A stretch of 5,553 bases of DNA from Bryobacteraceae bacterium (lineage in GTDB: Bacteria > Acidobacteriota > Terriglobia > Bryobacterales > Bryobacteraceae): the NCBI GenBank assembly GCA_947456995.1, contig CANGVB010000300.1, forward strand, positions 1-5,553, read 5' to 3'. A model generated the notes under the pieces. That model worked only from the letters and a program-made list of their open reading frames with translations. It was not told where the DNA came from and made no database searches. Made by a program: the position numbers and the translations under genes. The number at the start of each line of letters is the position of its first letter. The stretch's first letter is position 1. Positions 1-5,553 of the stretch are shown in pieces.

Positions 1-855
1 CTCGTCGGTGTTGAATCCGTCGTAGAGGTATTGGCGAAGGAATCGGCCGCTTTGCGAGGTGCCGAAGGCGAGAGCGTGCTTCATGTGGCGATATTGGTCG
101 CCCAGGAGGGTCGTCCCGGCGTTTTCATAACGCAAGAAGCTGATGACATCGCGAATCGCCGCCAGGCCCGTGCCGGCCACTACAGGGTCCTTCGAGGGGT
201 AGACGGCTTCGTAGATCTGGTAGGGCTGAAAGCCAGCGGCCATCTCGATCCCGGTCTTGGCCGCGTTGAGTTGCCAGCCTTCGCGGATTTCCTGACGCTT
301 GCCGTCGCGGCTGTCGCGAATCGTTAGCTTGACGGCGCCGCTGGCGACATAAGCCTGCATGTTGCGATCGCCAAGGTTCATCACCGTGACTTTAGCCTTG
401 GGTACAAATTCACTGCGGATCATCGCTTCAACGCCCTGTGCGATGGGCGGATAGACGCGCAAGAGGTCGGGCGAAACGGGGACATCCCACTGCCAGCCCA
501 CCCATACCAGCGTGTAGCCCTGCTCCATCAGGAAGGCTTCGCCGAACATGCCGGTGAGCCCCTTGCCGCCACGATTGGAAACTTCAAAGAGAATCGAACC
601 GTTGCCGGTGGCCGGGTCTCTGGGTTTGAGCACCACAAGGTCTGCCGAGAAGCGAACCATGCCTTTTTCGTCCACGGGAGCGCGATCGATGTCGCGAATG
701 ATCTGGTTGGCGGGCAGCTTCGGATCGAGAACAAAATGCGCTCGCGCTTCTACTCGTTCGTATCGCTCACCGGCATCTCCACGCGAGACCAGGTAAATCT
801 TTTCCACGGCCGCAGGCAGAGCTGCAGCCATCAGCAACAACGCAATCAAACGCAT
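1..855 (-). CDS. Secreted alpha/beta-hydrolase domain protein (PF20091-like), C-terminus cut by window edge
   Basis: An open frame of 285 codons runs from an ATG at 855 to the left edge without a stop, so the C-terminal part is missing. Residues 1-16 look like a Sec signal peptide: M-R, a hydrophobic core IALLLMAAAL, then P-A-A before VEK. Residues 91-99 (EVSNRGGKG) and 113-125 (GYTLVWVGWQWDV) form the hydrolase core, and residues 265-271 (GTSQSGR), followed by FLRQYL, form the nucleophile elbow. By comparison with the GGSQGG elbow of related esterases, Ser267 is the likely nucleophile. The acid and the His must lie beyond the edge. This arrangement matches the large uncharacterised 'alpha/beta hydrolase domain-containing protein' family; the substrate is unknown. 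The gene starts 3 bases after the stop of the preceding hydrolase gene, so the two are probably cotranscribed and translationally coupled. Secretion and family are well supported by the sequence; an ester substrate is inference. Confidence 0.85.
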   Translation of the reverse strand, partial: MRLIALLLMAAALPAAVEKIYLVSRGDAGERYERVEARAHFVLDPKLPANQIIRDIDRAPVDEKGMVRFSADLVVLKPRDPATGNGSILFEVSNRGGKGLTGMFGEAFLMEQGYTLVWVGWQWDVPVSPDLLRVYPPIAQGVEAMIRSEFVPKAKVTVMNLGDRNMQAYVASGAVKLTIRDSRDGKRQEIREGWQLNAAKTGIEMAAGFQPYQIYEAVYPSKDPVVAGTGLAAIRDVISFLRYENAGTTLLGDQYRHMKHALAFGTSQSGRFLRQYLYDGFNTDE

Positions 856-858
856 TTC

Positions 859-1956
859 TTAGATGCCTTTCAGATACCTTGCGATAAAGGGGACGCCCTT
901 CACACCATGAAACACATGAGCGCCGGGATGCACTTCTGTACCGAAGGCTTCGCTTACTCCGAATACGGCGTAGACCTTACGGGTGGCCTTGGCGCCTTCT
1001 TCAAAGCCAGCGAGGGGGAAGATGCGATCCTGCTCGCCGGTCTCGGCAAAGAGCGGGCGTGGGGCGATCAGGCCGGCCACGTCGCTCATTTCGGCCCAGT
1101 TCAAAATGCCAGGCACATAGTTGTCCATGCAGTGAGCGAGAGAAAGGATGCAGTCGCGGAAGGTGTTGAGATAGCCCGACACCATCGCGGCCTGAATGCG
1201 GGTATCGAGTGCAGAAGCGAAGAGAGTGCAGGTGCCGCCGCCGGAGATGCCAACGCAGCCTACGCGTTTGGCATCGAGATCTTTGCGCGTTTCGATGTAA
1301 TCGATCGTACGCATGACGTCATAGGCGCGCCAGCCAATCATCGTTTCGCCGAAGAGGAGTGCAGCGCCGGCCGAGGGCTGGCAACTGTTGTTGTTGATGC
1401 CTTTGGCGGCGTTGATGGGGTCTCGACGATAGCCAAAGGCGAGGGGCTCGATGGCAAAGGCGGCGAGGCCTTGCTCAACAAACTGCAGCGCAAAATCGGC
1501 CTGGTAGCCAGACTTGTCGGTGCGCTGTTTGCCCTTGTCATCGATGCCCACAATGTCATCAACACCACGCCCGTGGCCGGGGACGCAAATCATGACGGGC
1601 TGCGCACCGGCTATGGCCTTGGGCTTCAACAGATAGCCCACTACTTCCATATTTTCGCGGCTGGTGAAGACGATTTTCTCGCGAGTGTAGGTGTCGAAGT
1701 CTTTGGTTTCGATTACGCGCGGACGCAGATTCACCGGGTTCTCAGGAAAGCCACCGACGAGTTCGCGCAGCTTGAGGCGCAACTTGCGTTGCCAGGCGCG
1801 TGCGGCTGCCGGAGTTGTGGCGTTGAATTGCAGGCGCAAGGGTGCAGTCTTGTGGCGCTCGCGCGAATAGGCCACCGGGTCAAGTCTTGCCTCGGGCATT
1901 GTGTCTGCATTCATGGCTGCAGCCATGCTGGTTAATGCCATCTCACGTCTGGTCAT
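859..1956 (-). CDS. Abhydrolase_7 / acetyl-xylan-esterase-like alpha/beta hydrolase
   Basis: A complete 365-residue protein. It has an oxyanion-type loop PGHGRG (126-131), the helix segment GWRAYDVMRTIDYIETR (208-224) that precedes the elbow in this family, the elbow GISGGG with Ser238 as nucleophile, a conserved HCMDNYVPG stretch (275-283), and GLIAPRPLFAETGEQD with Asp310 as likely acid. The C-terminal HPGAHVFHG (343-351) holds the catalytic His, most likely His347 by its GxHxF context. All triad positions are therefore present. The N-terminus TRREMALTSMAAAM resembles a short twin-arginine signal, but the hydrophobic part is brief, so export is uncertain. Family members include carbohydrate esterases and dienelactone-hydrolase relatives; the substrate cannot be read from the sequence. 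The start codon overlaps the cpaF stop (ATGA) and has a good Shine-Dalgarno 8 bases upstream. The next hydrolase follows after 3 bases. Confidence 0.88.
   Translation of the reverse strand: MTRREMALTSMAAAMNADTMPEARLDPVAYSRERHKTAPLRLQFNATTPAAARAWQRKLRLKLRELVGGFPENPVNLRPRVIETKDFDTYTREKIVFTSRENMEVVGYLLKPKAIAGAQPVMICVPGHGRGVDDIVGIDDKGKQRTDKSGYQADFALQFVEQGLAAFAIEPLAFGYRRDPINAAKGINNNSCQPSAGAALLFGETMIGWRAYDVMRTIDYIETRKDLDAKRVGCVGISGGGTCTLFASALDTRIQAAMVSGYLNTFRDCILSLAHCMDNYVPGILNWAEMSDVAGLIAPRPLFAETGEQDRIFPLAGFEEGAKATRKVYAVFGVSEAFGTEVHPGAHVFHGVKGVPFIARYLKGI
866..870 (-). promoter_or_regulatory. Ribosome binding site of the distal hydrolase, inside the preceding gene
   Basis: AAAGG on the minus strand lies 10 bases before the ATG at 855 and overlaps the last codons of the upstream hydrolase gene. 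This supports the chosen start and translational coupling. It is a modest Shine-Dalgarno match. Confidence 0.45.
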
Positions 1957-3341
1957 TCCTGATTCACCTCAACCACTTCATCAAAGATATCCGGGCGCAG
2001 CGTTACTCCAGCCATGCGGAGCCGGTCGAGAATTTTTGGCTTGACGCCACTCCATTTGAAGCGGCCCTTCACTTTGCCATCGGCGGTCATGCCGGTTCGC
2101 TCAAAGAAGAAAATGTCCTGGGTCATGACGCGGCCTTCTTCCACGCCGATCACTTCGGCGATAGAAGTAATTTTACGTGAGCCATCCTGCAGTCGGGCCA
2201 CCTGGCAGACCATCTTGATCGCGCTGGCGAGTTGCTGGATCAGCACCTTGGAGGGGATCTCAAGGTCTGCCATCAGCATCATGGCTTCGAGACGCGAGAA
2301 GGCGTCGCGTGGGGTGTTGGCGTGGATCGTTGTCATTGAGCCTTCGACACCAGTATTCATGGCCTGGAGCATGTCGAGGGCTTCACCGCCGCGGCACTCG
2401 CCGATGATGATGCGGTCTGGACGCATACGCAAAGCAGTTCTTACAAGCTGGCGCTGGTTGATGCCGCCCTCTTTGTTGAGGTTGGGTGGCCGGGTTTCGA
2501 ACTTCACTACGTGGCGTTGCTGCAACTGCAGTTCGGCTGTGTCTTCGATGGTGACAACGCGTTCGTCTTCAGGGATAAATCGCGACATCGCGTTGAGCGT
2601 CGTGGTCTTGCCGCTACCGGTGCCGCCCGAGATCAGAATGGTTGTCTTGGCGGCCACACAGGCAGCCATAAACTCCAGCATTGAACGCATGATCGTCTTC
2701 TTCTCGATCAGCTCTTCACTGGTGATGACGTGCTTGCCAAAGCGGCGAATCGACATCGAGGGGCCGTCAAGCGCTAGCGGCGGAATGATTGCGTTTACGC
2801 GGCTGCCGTCGGGCAGGCGGGCGTCGACGATGGGGTTGGCTTCATCCACGCGGCGGCCTACTTTTGAGACGATCTTTTCGATTACGTGTAGGAGATGCGC
2901 GTTGTCTTTGAAGCGAATGCCGGTAAGGGTGAGCTTGCCGAAGCGCTCCACGTAAACCTTGTTTGGCCCGTTGATCAGGATGTCTGAAATGGAGGGTTCT
3001 TTGAGCAGAGGTTCGAGCGGACCCAAACCAAAAACCTCGTCGAGAACTTCTTCGATGATCTGGTTTTCTTCGGCCGTCGTCATTGGCACGCGCTGCTCTT
3101 GCAACAGCTTCTCCACGACGCGCCCGATCTCCATCCGCACGCGGTCTCGCGGCAGGGAGTTTACCTTGTCCAGATTAAGGACGCTAATCAGCTTGCGATG
3201 GATCTCACCCTTCAGCTCGAAGGTTCTGCTGGTAGCGCGCAAGTTTCCGGTGCCTGTAGCAACTGGCGCCTTTTCGACAGTTTTTACCGCAGTGGGCGGC
3301 TTCATGCCGACGCGGCGCGAGACTGGGCGAAAACTTTCCAT
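1953..3341 (-). CDS. cpaF: CpaF/TadA-type secretion ATPase (type II/IV secretion superfamily)
   Basis: A complete 462-residue protein of normal length for the family. This hexameric ATPase sits on the cytoplasmic face of the inner membrane and drives Tad/Flp pilus assembly or a related machine. A variable, basic, proline-containing N-terminus (about 1-40) is followed by the helical N-terminal domain with the FGLGPLEPLLKEPSISDILING segment (104-125), then the RecA-like domain. Walker A is GGTGSGKTT (239-247, Lys245). The Asp box is TIEDTAELQL (264-273). Walker B is IIIGECRGGEA (311-321, Glu315). The His box is MTTIHANTPRDA (336-347, His340). All catalytic motifs are intact. The segment NTGVEGS (329-335) has Val332 where the family usually has His (TGHDGS). 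The ATG at 3341 is 19 bases after the galT stop, with AGGG 9 bases upstream; Met13 has no visible ribosome binding site. No tadB, tadC or pilin gene follows. A hydrolase gene overlaps the stop by four bases instead. Confidence 0.95.
   Translation of the reverse strand: MESFRPVSRRVGMKPPTAVKTVEKAPVATGTGNLRATSRTFELKGEIHRKLISVLNLDKVNSLPRDRVRMEIGRVVEKLLQEQRVPMTTAEENQIIEEVLDEVFGLGPLEPLLKEPSISDILINGPNKVYVERFGKLTLTGIRFKDNAHLLHVIEKIVSKVGRRVDEANPIVDARLPDGSRVNAIIPPLALDGPSMSIRRFGKHVITSEELIEKKTIMRSMLEFMAACVAAKTTILISGGTGSGKTTTLNAMSRFIPEDERVVTIEDTAELQLQQRHVVKFETRPPNLNKEGGINQRQLVRTALRMRPDRIIIGECRGGEALDMLQAMNTGVEGSMTTIHANTPRDAFSRLEAMMLMADLEIPSKVLIQQLASAIKMVCQVARLQDGSRKITSIAEVIGVEEGRVMTQDIFFFERTGMTADGKVKGRFKWSGVKPKILDRLRMAGVTLRPDIFDEVVEVNQE
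1965..1970 (-). promoter_or_regulatory. Ribosome binding site for the hydrolase, inside the cpaF 3' end
   Basis: GAGGTG on the minus strand, 8 bases before the ATG at 1956, is a strong Shine-Dalgarno match lying in the final codons of cpaF. Together with the ATGA stop/start overlap it fixes the start of the hydrolase and predicts translational coupling between a secretion ATPase and an esterase. Confidence 0.65.
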
Positions 3342-3360
3342 GATCTAAAACCCTAACACC

Positions 3361-4365
3361 TCAAACCATGCCCGCGTCGCGCAAAAACTTTGCCGCTTCT
3401 TCGGGCGGGGTGGGATTGATATAAAAACCAGTACACCATTCAAAGCCCGCAATCTTGGTGAGGCGCGGAATGATTTCGATATGCCAATGATAGTGTTCCA
3501 TTGCGCCCTCGTGTACAGGTGCGGTGTGGATCACGAAGTTGAAGCTCGGTCGCTCGAGAACTTTGTCGATGCGGCGCAGCAGGGTCCGCATCACCCAGGC
3601 CAGATTGTGAATCATCTGTGGCGTGGAATCTTCAAAGTGGCTGGAATGTTGACGCGGCATCACCCAGGTTTCGAATGGGAAACGTGGTGCATAGGGCGAG
3701 GCAGCAACAAAATGATCGGTTTCAAGAATCAAGCGTGTCCCGCCCTCTACCTCTTGCCGCACCATGTCGCAAAAGATACAGCGCTCGCGGAATTCGAAAT
3801 ACTTGCGTGCGCCTTCGATTTCCTCCTGCACACGTTTGGGGACGATAGGCAGGCCGATGATCTGGGAATGGGTGTGTTCGAGGGTAGCGCCACCGAGTTC
3901 GCCATGATTCTTGAAGCAGACGATGTAGCGCATGCGCGAGTCACGTTTGAGATCGCGAATACGTTCACGAAAGGCCCAGAATAATTCTTCAACTGCTTTC
4001 TCCGAGCAGTCGGAAAGAAAAAGATCGTGGTGGGGAGATTCGATGATGACTTCGTGTGCACCAACGCCGTTCATGCGGTCATAGAGGCCGTCGCCGGTGC
4101 GGTCGAGGTTGCCCTCCACGCGCAAAGCGGGGAACTTGTTGGGGACTACGCGGGTGGTCCAATTGGCATCATTAGCGTGGCCGCCGTCGGGACGGAAAGC
4201 AAGGATCTCGGGCGGGGTCTTGGACTCGTGGCCGGCACAAAAGGGACAGAAGCGATTTGTCGGCCCGGCTACGGGCACACGTACGAAATCACTCGGACGT
4301 TTGGCACGTTCGACGGAAATAATCACCCACCGGCCAGTCACCGGATCGCGACGTAATTCAGGCAT
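3361..4365 (-). CDS. galT: GalT-family hexose-1-phosphate nucleotidyltransferase (galactose-1-phosphate uridylyltransferase or ADP-glucose phosphorylase-like)
   Basis: A complete 334-residue HIT-superfamily enzyme, counted from the ATG at 4365. Members swap a nucleotide between a nucleotide-sugar and a sugar-1-phosphate (or phosphate) through a covalent nucleotidyl-His. The start PELRRDPVTGRWVIIS is the usual beginning of the family. Zinc ligands of the GalT type are present: Cys40 and Cys43 (FCPFC), His113 (ESPHHD) and His164. The active site is GATLEHTHSQIIGLP with His166 as nucleophile and Gln168. A second CxxC pair, Cys196/Cys199 (CIFCD), and the HYHWH cluster (291-295) may bind a second metal. 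The C-terminus AGFEWCTGFYINPTPPEEAA is family-typical. A GTG at 4386 would add seven residues, but these lie before the conserved N-terminus and have no ribosome binding site, so the ATG is preferred although its own site (GAGAA-like) is weak. Classical GalT has HPHGQ; HTHSQ plus the second CxxC also fits ADP-glucose phosphorylase. Family membership is firm, exact substrate is not. Confidence 0.9.
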   Translation of the reverse strand: MPELRRDPVTGRWVIISVERAKRPSDFVRVPVAGPTNRFCPFCAGHESKTPPEILAFRPDGGHANDANWTTRVVPNKFPALRVEGNLDRTGDGLYDRMNGVGAHEVIIESPHHDLFLSDCSEKAVEELFWAFRERIRDLKRDSRMRYIVCFKNHGELGGATLEHTHSQIIGLPIVPKRVQEEIEGARKYFEFRERCIFCDMVRQEVEGGTRLILETDHFVAASPYAPRFPFETWVMPRQHSSHFEDSTPQMIHNLAWVMRTLLRRIDKVLERPSFNFVIHTAPVHEGAMEHYHWHIEIIPRLTKIAGFEWCTGFYINPTPPEEAAKFLRDAGMV

Positions 4366-4422
4366 AAGAATTAATGATTCTCGCACAGGGCAAGAGAAAG
4401 AGCGGCCTGGGATAGAGATGGA
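4366..4422 (-). other. 57-base gap between sensor kinase and galT
   Basis: This is the largest intergenic space in the window. It contains the weak galT ribosome binding region and a 5-bp AT-rich inverted repeat (AGAAT/ATTCT) at 4367-4381. I see no convincing -35/-10 pair and no GC-rich hairpin followed by a T run, so nothing here clearly separates the kinase gene from the downstream genes. Readthrough is possible but not shown. Confidence 0.4.
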
Positions 4423-5553
4423 TCAGCTGCCAGCGGGTTCCAGTGAACTTGGGATGGTGAAGCGAACGGCAGAACCATTGCCCGGAATGGACTCCAGCCA
4501 GATGCGGCCACCGTGACGCTCGACCATTTGCCGGCAAAGGGGCAGGCCAATGCCAGTGCCAGGAATTTCATCGCCGTGTAAACGATGAAACATGCCGAAG
4601 ACCTTCTCAAGATTGGCTTTTTCAACCCCTATGCCGTTGTCGCGTACTGAAAAGAGCCAGCGGTCGGCAGAGCTGTCAGCCGAAACCTGAACCTCCGGCT
4701 TTGCAGTTCCGCAGTATTGAATCGCGTTGCCGATCAACATTTCAAAGAGGGAATCGAGCATCGGTTCTTCGGCAACCACGGTTGGCAAGTTTGAAGAACG
4801 CACTTTGGCACCATTCTCTTTGATTACGCCAGCCATTTTTTCAAGAGTGCGCTGGAAGACCTGATTGCAATCTACAAGTGACAGATTGAGGCTGCTGCGC
4901 TGGGTGAGGCTCCAGTATTCACTAAGAGCTTTCACCAGAGCTTCGATGCGTAAAGCACTTTCGAGTGCCTCTTTTATGTAGAGCGGTGAGTTGCCGCGCG
5001 GCCGATCTTTATGATCTTCTGCAAGTAGTCTGGTGAACTTTACAATCATGGTCAGAGGTTCACGCAGATCCTGAGTCAGGGCTTTTCCGAAGGTCTTCAG
5101 TTCCAGATTCGAACGAAGCATCGCTTCCTCAACCTGGCGTCTCTCGGTGATGTCCACGAATGCGCCTACCGCACCACGAGGCTTTCCTGAATTGTCAAAC
5201 AAGGGGACTGCATTGCCGAGAAGGCATAGAGAATCTCCATCGTCAAAGAGCACCTCCACTTCGTAGTCGTCTACGCGCTTGCCACTTCGCGCCGCCCGCA
5301 CCAGTGGCAAATCTTCATTTGGAATCTCCAAACCATCCTTGATATATCGCCAATGACTGGTTTGATTGGGAGCCATCGGGATACTGAGCTCATCTTCGCC
5401 AAGCGGGATTCGCAGCAACTCATGTGCTTTTCGATTGGCCTGGAACGTCGTACACTCGACGTCCTTGGAAATGTATACGCCTACTGGAACAGTCTCAAGC
5501 AGTGCGGCCAGTTCTGCATGGAGCTTCTGCTCGCTCAGGTCGGTAACTACACA
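4423..5553 (-). CDS. PAS-domain sensor histidine kinase homologue with Gln at the phospho-acceptor position; N-terminus cut by window edge
   Basis: The frame is open from the right edge to a TGA at 4423, giving 376 visible residues; the true start lies outside. Visible residues 2-11 (VVTDLSEQKL) look like the tail of one PAS/PAC module. A second PAS module follows (about 16-140), beginning LLETVPVGVYISKD and ending in the PAC signature GAFVDITERRQVEEA. The dimerisation helix is FGKALTQDLREPL (155-167), aligning with the usual S-H-D-L-x-E-P-L; the His is replaced by Gln161. The ATP-binding domain looks complete: N box LIGNAIQYC (Asn276), G1 box DNGIGV (305-310), an F-box region FGMFHRLHGDEIPG, G2 box GTGIGL (332-337), then ERHGGRIWLES. 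This is the phytochrome-like HisKA/HATPase_c class. No membrane segment is visible, so this part is cytosolic. A TTG at 5418 is not a credible start because it lies inside the second PAS module. With no acceptor His, normal autophosphorylation is not expected. No response regulator gene is adjacent in view. Confidence 0.9.
   Translation of the reverse strand, partial: CVVTDLSEQKLHAELAALLETVPVGVYISKDVECTTFQANRKAHELLRIPLGEDELSIPMAPNQTSHWRYIKDGLEIPNEDLPLVRAARSGKRVDDYEVEVLFDDGDSLCLLGNAVPLFDNSGKPRGAVGAFVDITERRQVEEAMLRSNLELKTFGKALTQDLREPLTMIVKFTRLLAEDHKDRPRGNSPLYIKEALESALRIEALVKALSEYWSLTQRSSLNLSLVDCNQVFQRTLEKMAGVIKENGAKVRSSNLPTVVAEEPMLDSLFEMLIGNAIQYCGTAKPEVQVSADSSADRWLFSVRDNGIGVEKANLEKVFGMFHRLHGDEIPGTGIGLPLCRQMVERHGGRIWLESIPGNGSAVRFTIPSSLEPAGS

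Noticed and set aside
736..1935. A 399-codon open frame on the plus strand, opposite the Abhydrolase_7 gene.
   Set aside because: The minus strand codes for a protein with full catalytic motifs. The plus-strand translation is rich in scattered His, Ala and Gly, has no recognisable domain, and is a by-product of codon bias on the opposite strand.
2014..2955. A 313-codon open frame on the plus strand opposite cpaF.
   Set aside because: It lies wholly inside the strongly conserved CpaF domain region and its translation is Ser/Arg-rich without any domain; an antisense shadow.
3481..3984. A 167-codon plus-strand open frame opposite galT.
   Set aside because: It overlaps the active-site coding region of galT on the other strand and resembles no known protein.
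4367..4381. Inverted repeat AGAAT/ATTCT just upstream of galT as a regulatory hairpin or terminator.
   Set aside because: The stem is only five AT-rich pairs with no T run; such a repeat is expected by chance.
4366..4386. GTG at 4386 as the galT start, adding seven residues.
   Set aside because: There is no ribosome binding site before it, and the conserved family N-terminus begins right at the ATG at 4365.
5008..5013. His in EDHKDR of the kinase as an alternative phospho-acceptor.
   Set aside because: It lies 20 residues after the acceptor position, near the end of the first dimerisation helix, and the H-box alignment over D-L-x-E-P-L leaves no room for a shift.
5416..5418. TTG at 5418 as the start of the sensor kinase.
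   Set aside because: The frame stays open to the window edge and the upstream 45 codons encode the beginning of a PAS domain and the tail of an earlier one, so the gene begins outside the window.

Overview
The window is a block of five genes, all on the minus strand and read from right to left, with no leftover stretch larger than 57 bases. Both ends are cut by the window edge. The order of transcription is: a PAS-domain sensor kinase (enters from the right edge, ends at 4423), a GalT-type hexose-1-phosphate nucleotidyltransferase (4365-3361), a CpaF/TadA secretion ATPase (3341-1953), an Abhydrolase_7/acetyl-xylan-esterase-like hydrolase (1956-859), and a second, unrelated alpha/beta hydrolase with a signal peptide that runs off the left edge (855-1). 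Gaps are 57, 19, -4 (ATGA overlap) and 3 bases. The last four genes therefore look like one polycistronic unit, and the sensor kinase may belong to it as well. I see no tRNA, rRNA, CRISPR, insertion sequence or convincing rho-independent terminator.

The moderately high GC, the secreted esterase-like proteins, the 'MTRRE' Tat-like N-terminus, a soloist CpaF and a PAS kinase of the phytochrome-like class fit a soil Acidobacteriota member, possibly the Bryobacterales/Solibacter group. This is an impression from protein style only; there is no marker gene here.

Functionally the set is mixed. The kinase would sense through at least two PAS modules. GalT works on sugar phosphates in the cytoplasm. 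CpaF powers a Tad/Flp-type pilus or related inner-membrane machine. The two hydrolases would act on ester substrates, at least one of them outside the cytoplasm. No tadB/tadC, pilin or response regulator gene is in view, so the ATPase and the kinase both lack their usual partners here.

The points most worth a second look are in otherwise normal genes. The kinase H-box carries Gln where the phospho-accepting His should be, although its ATP-binding domain is intact. The CpaF has Val in the place of the His of the widely conserved TGH motif. The GalT has an HTHSQ active site and a second CxxC pair that recall ADP-glucose phosphorylase rather than classical GalT.
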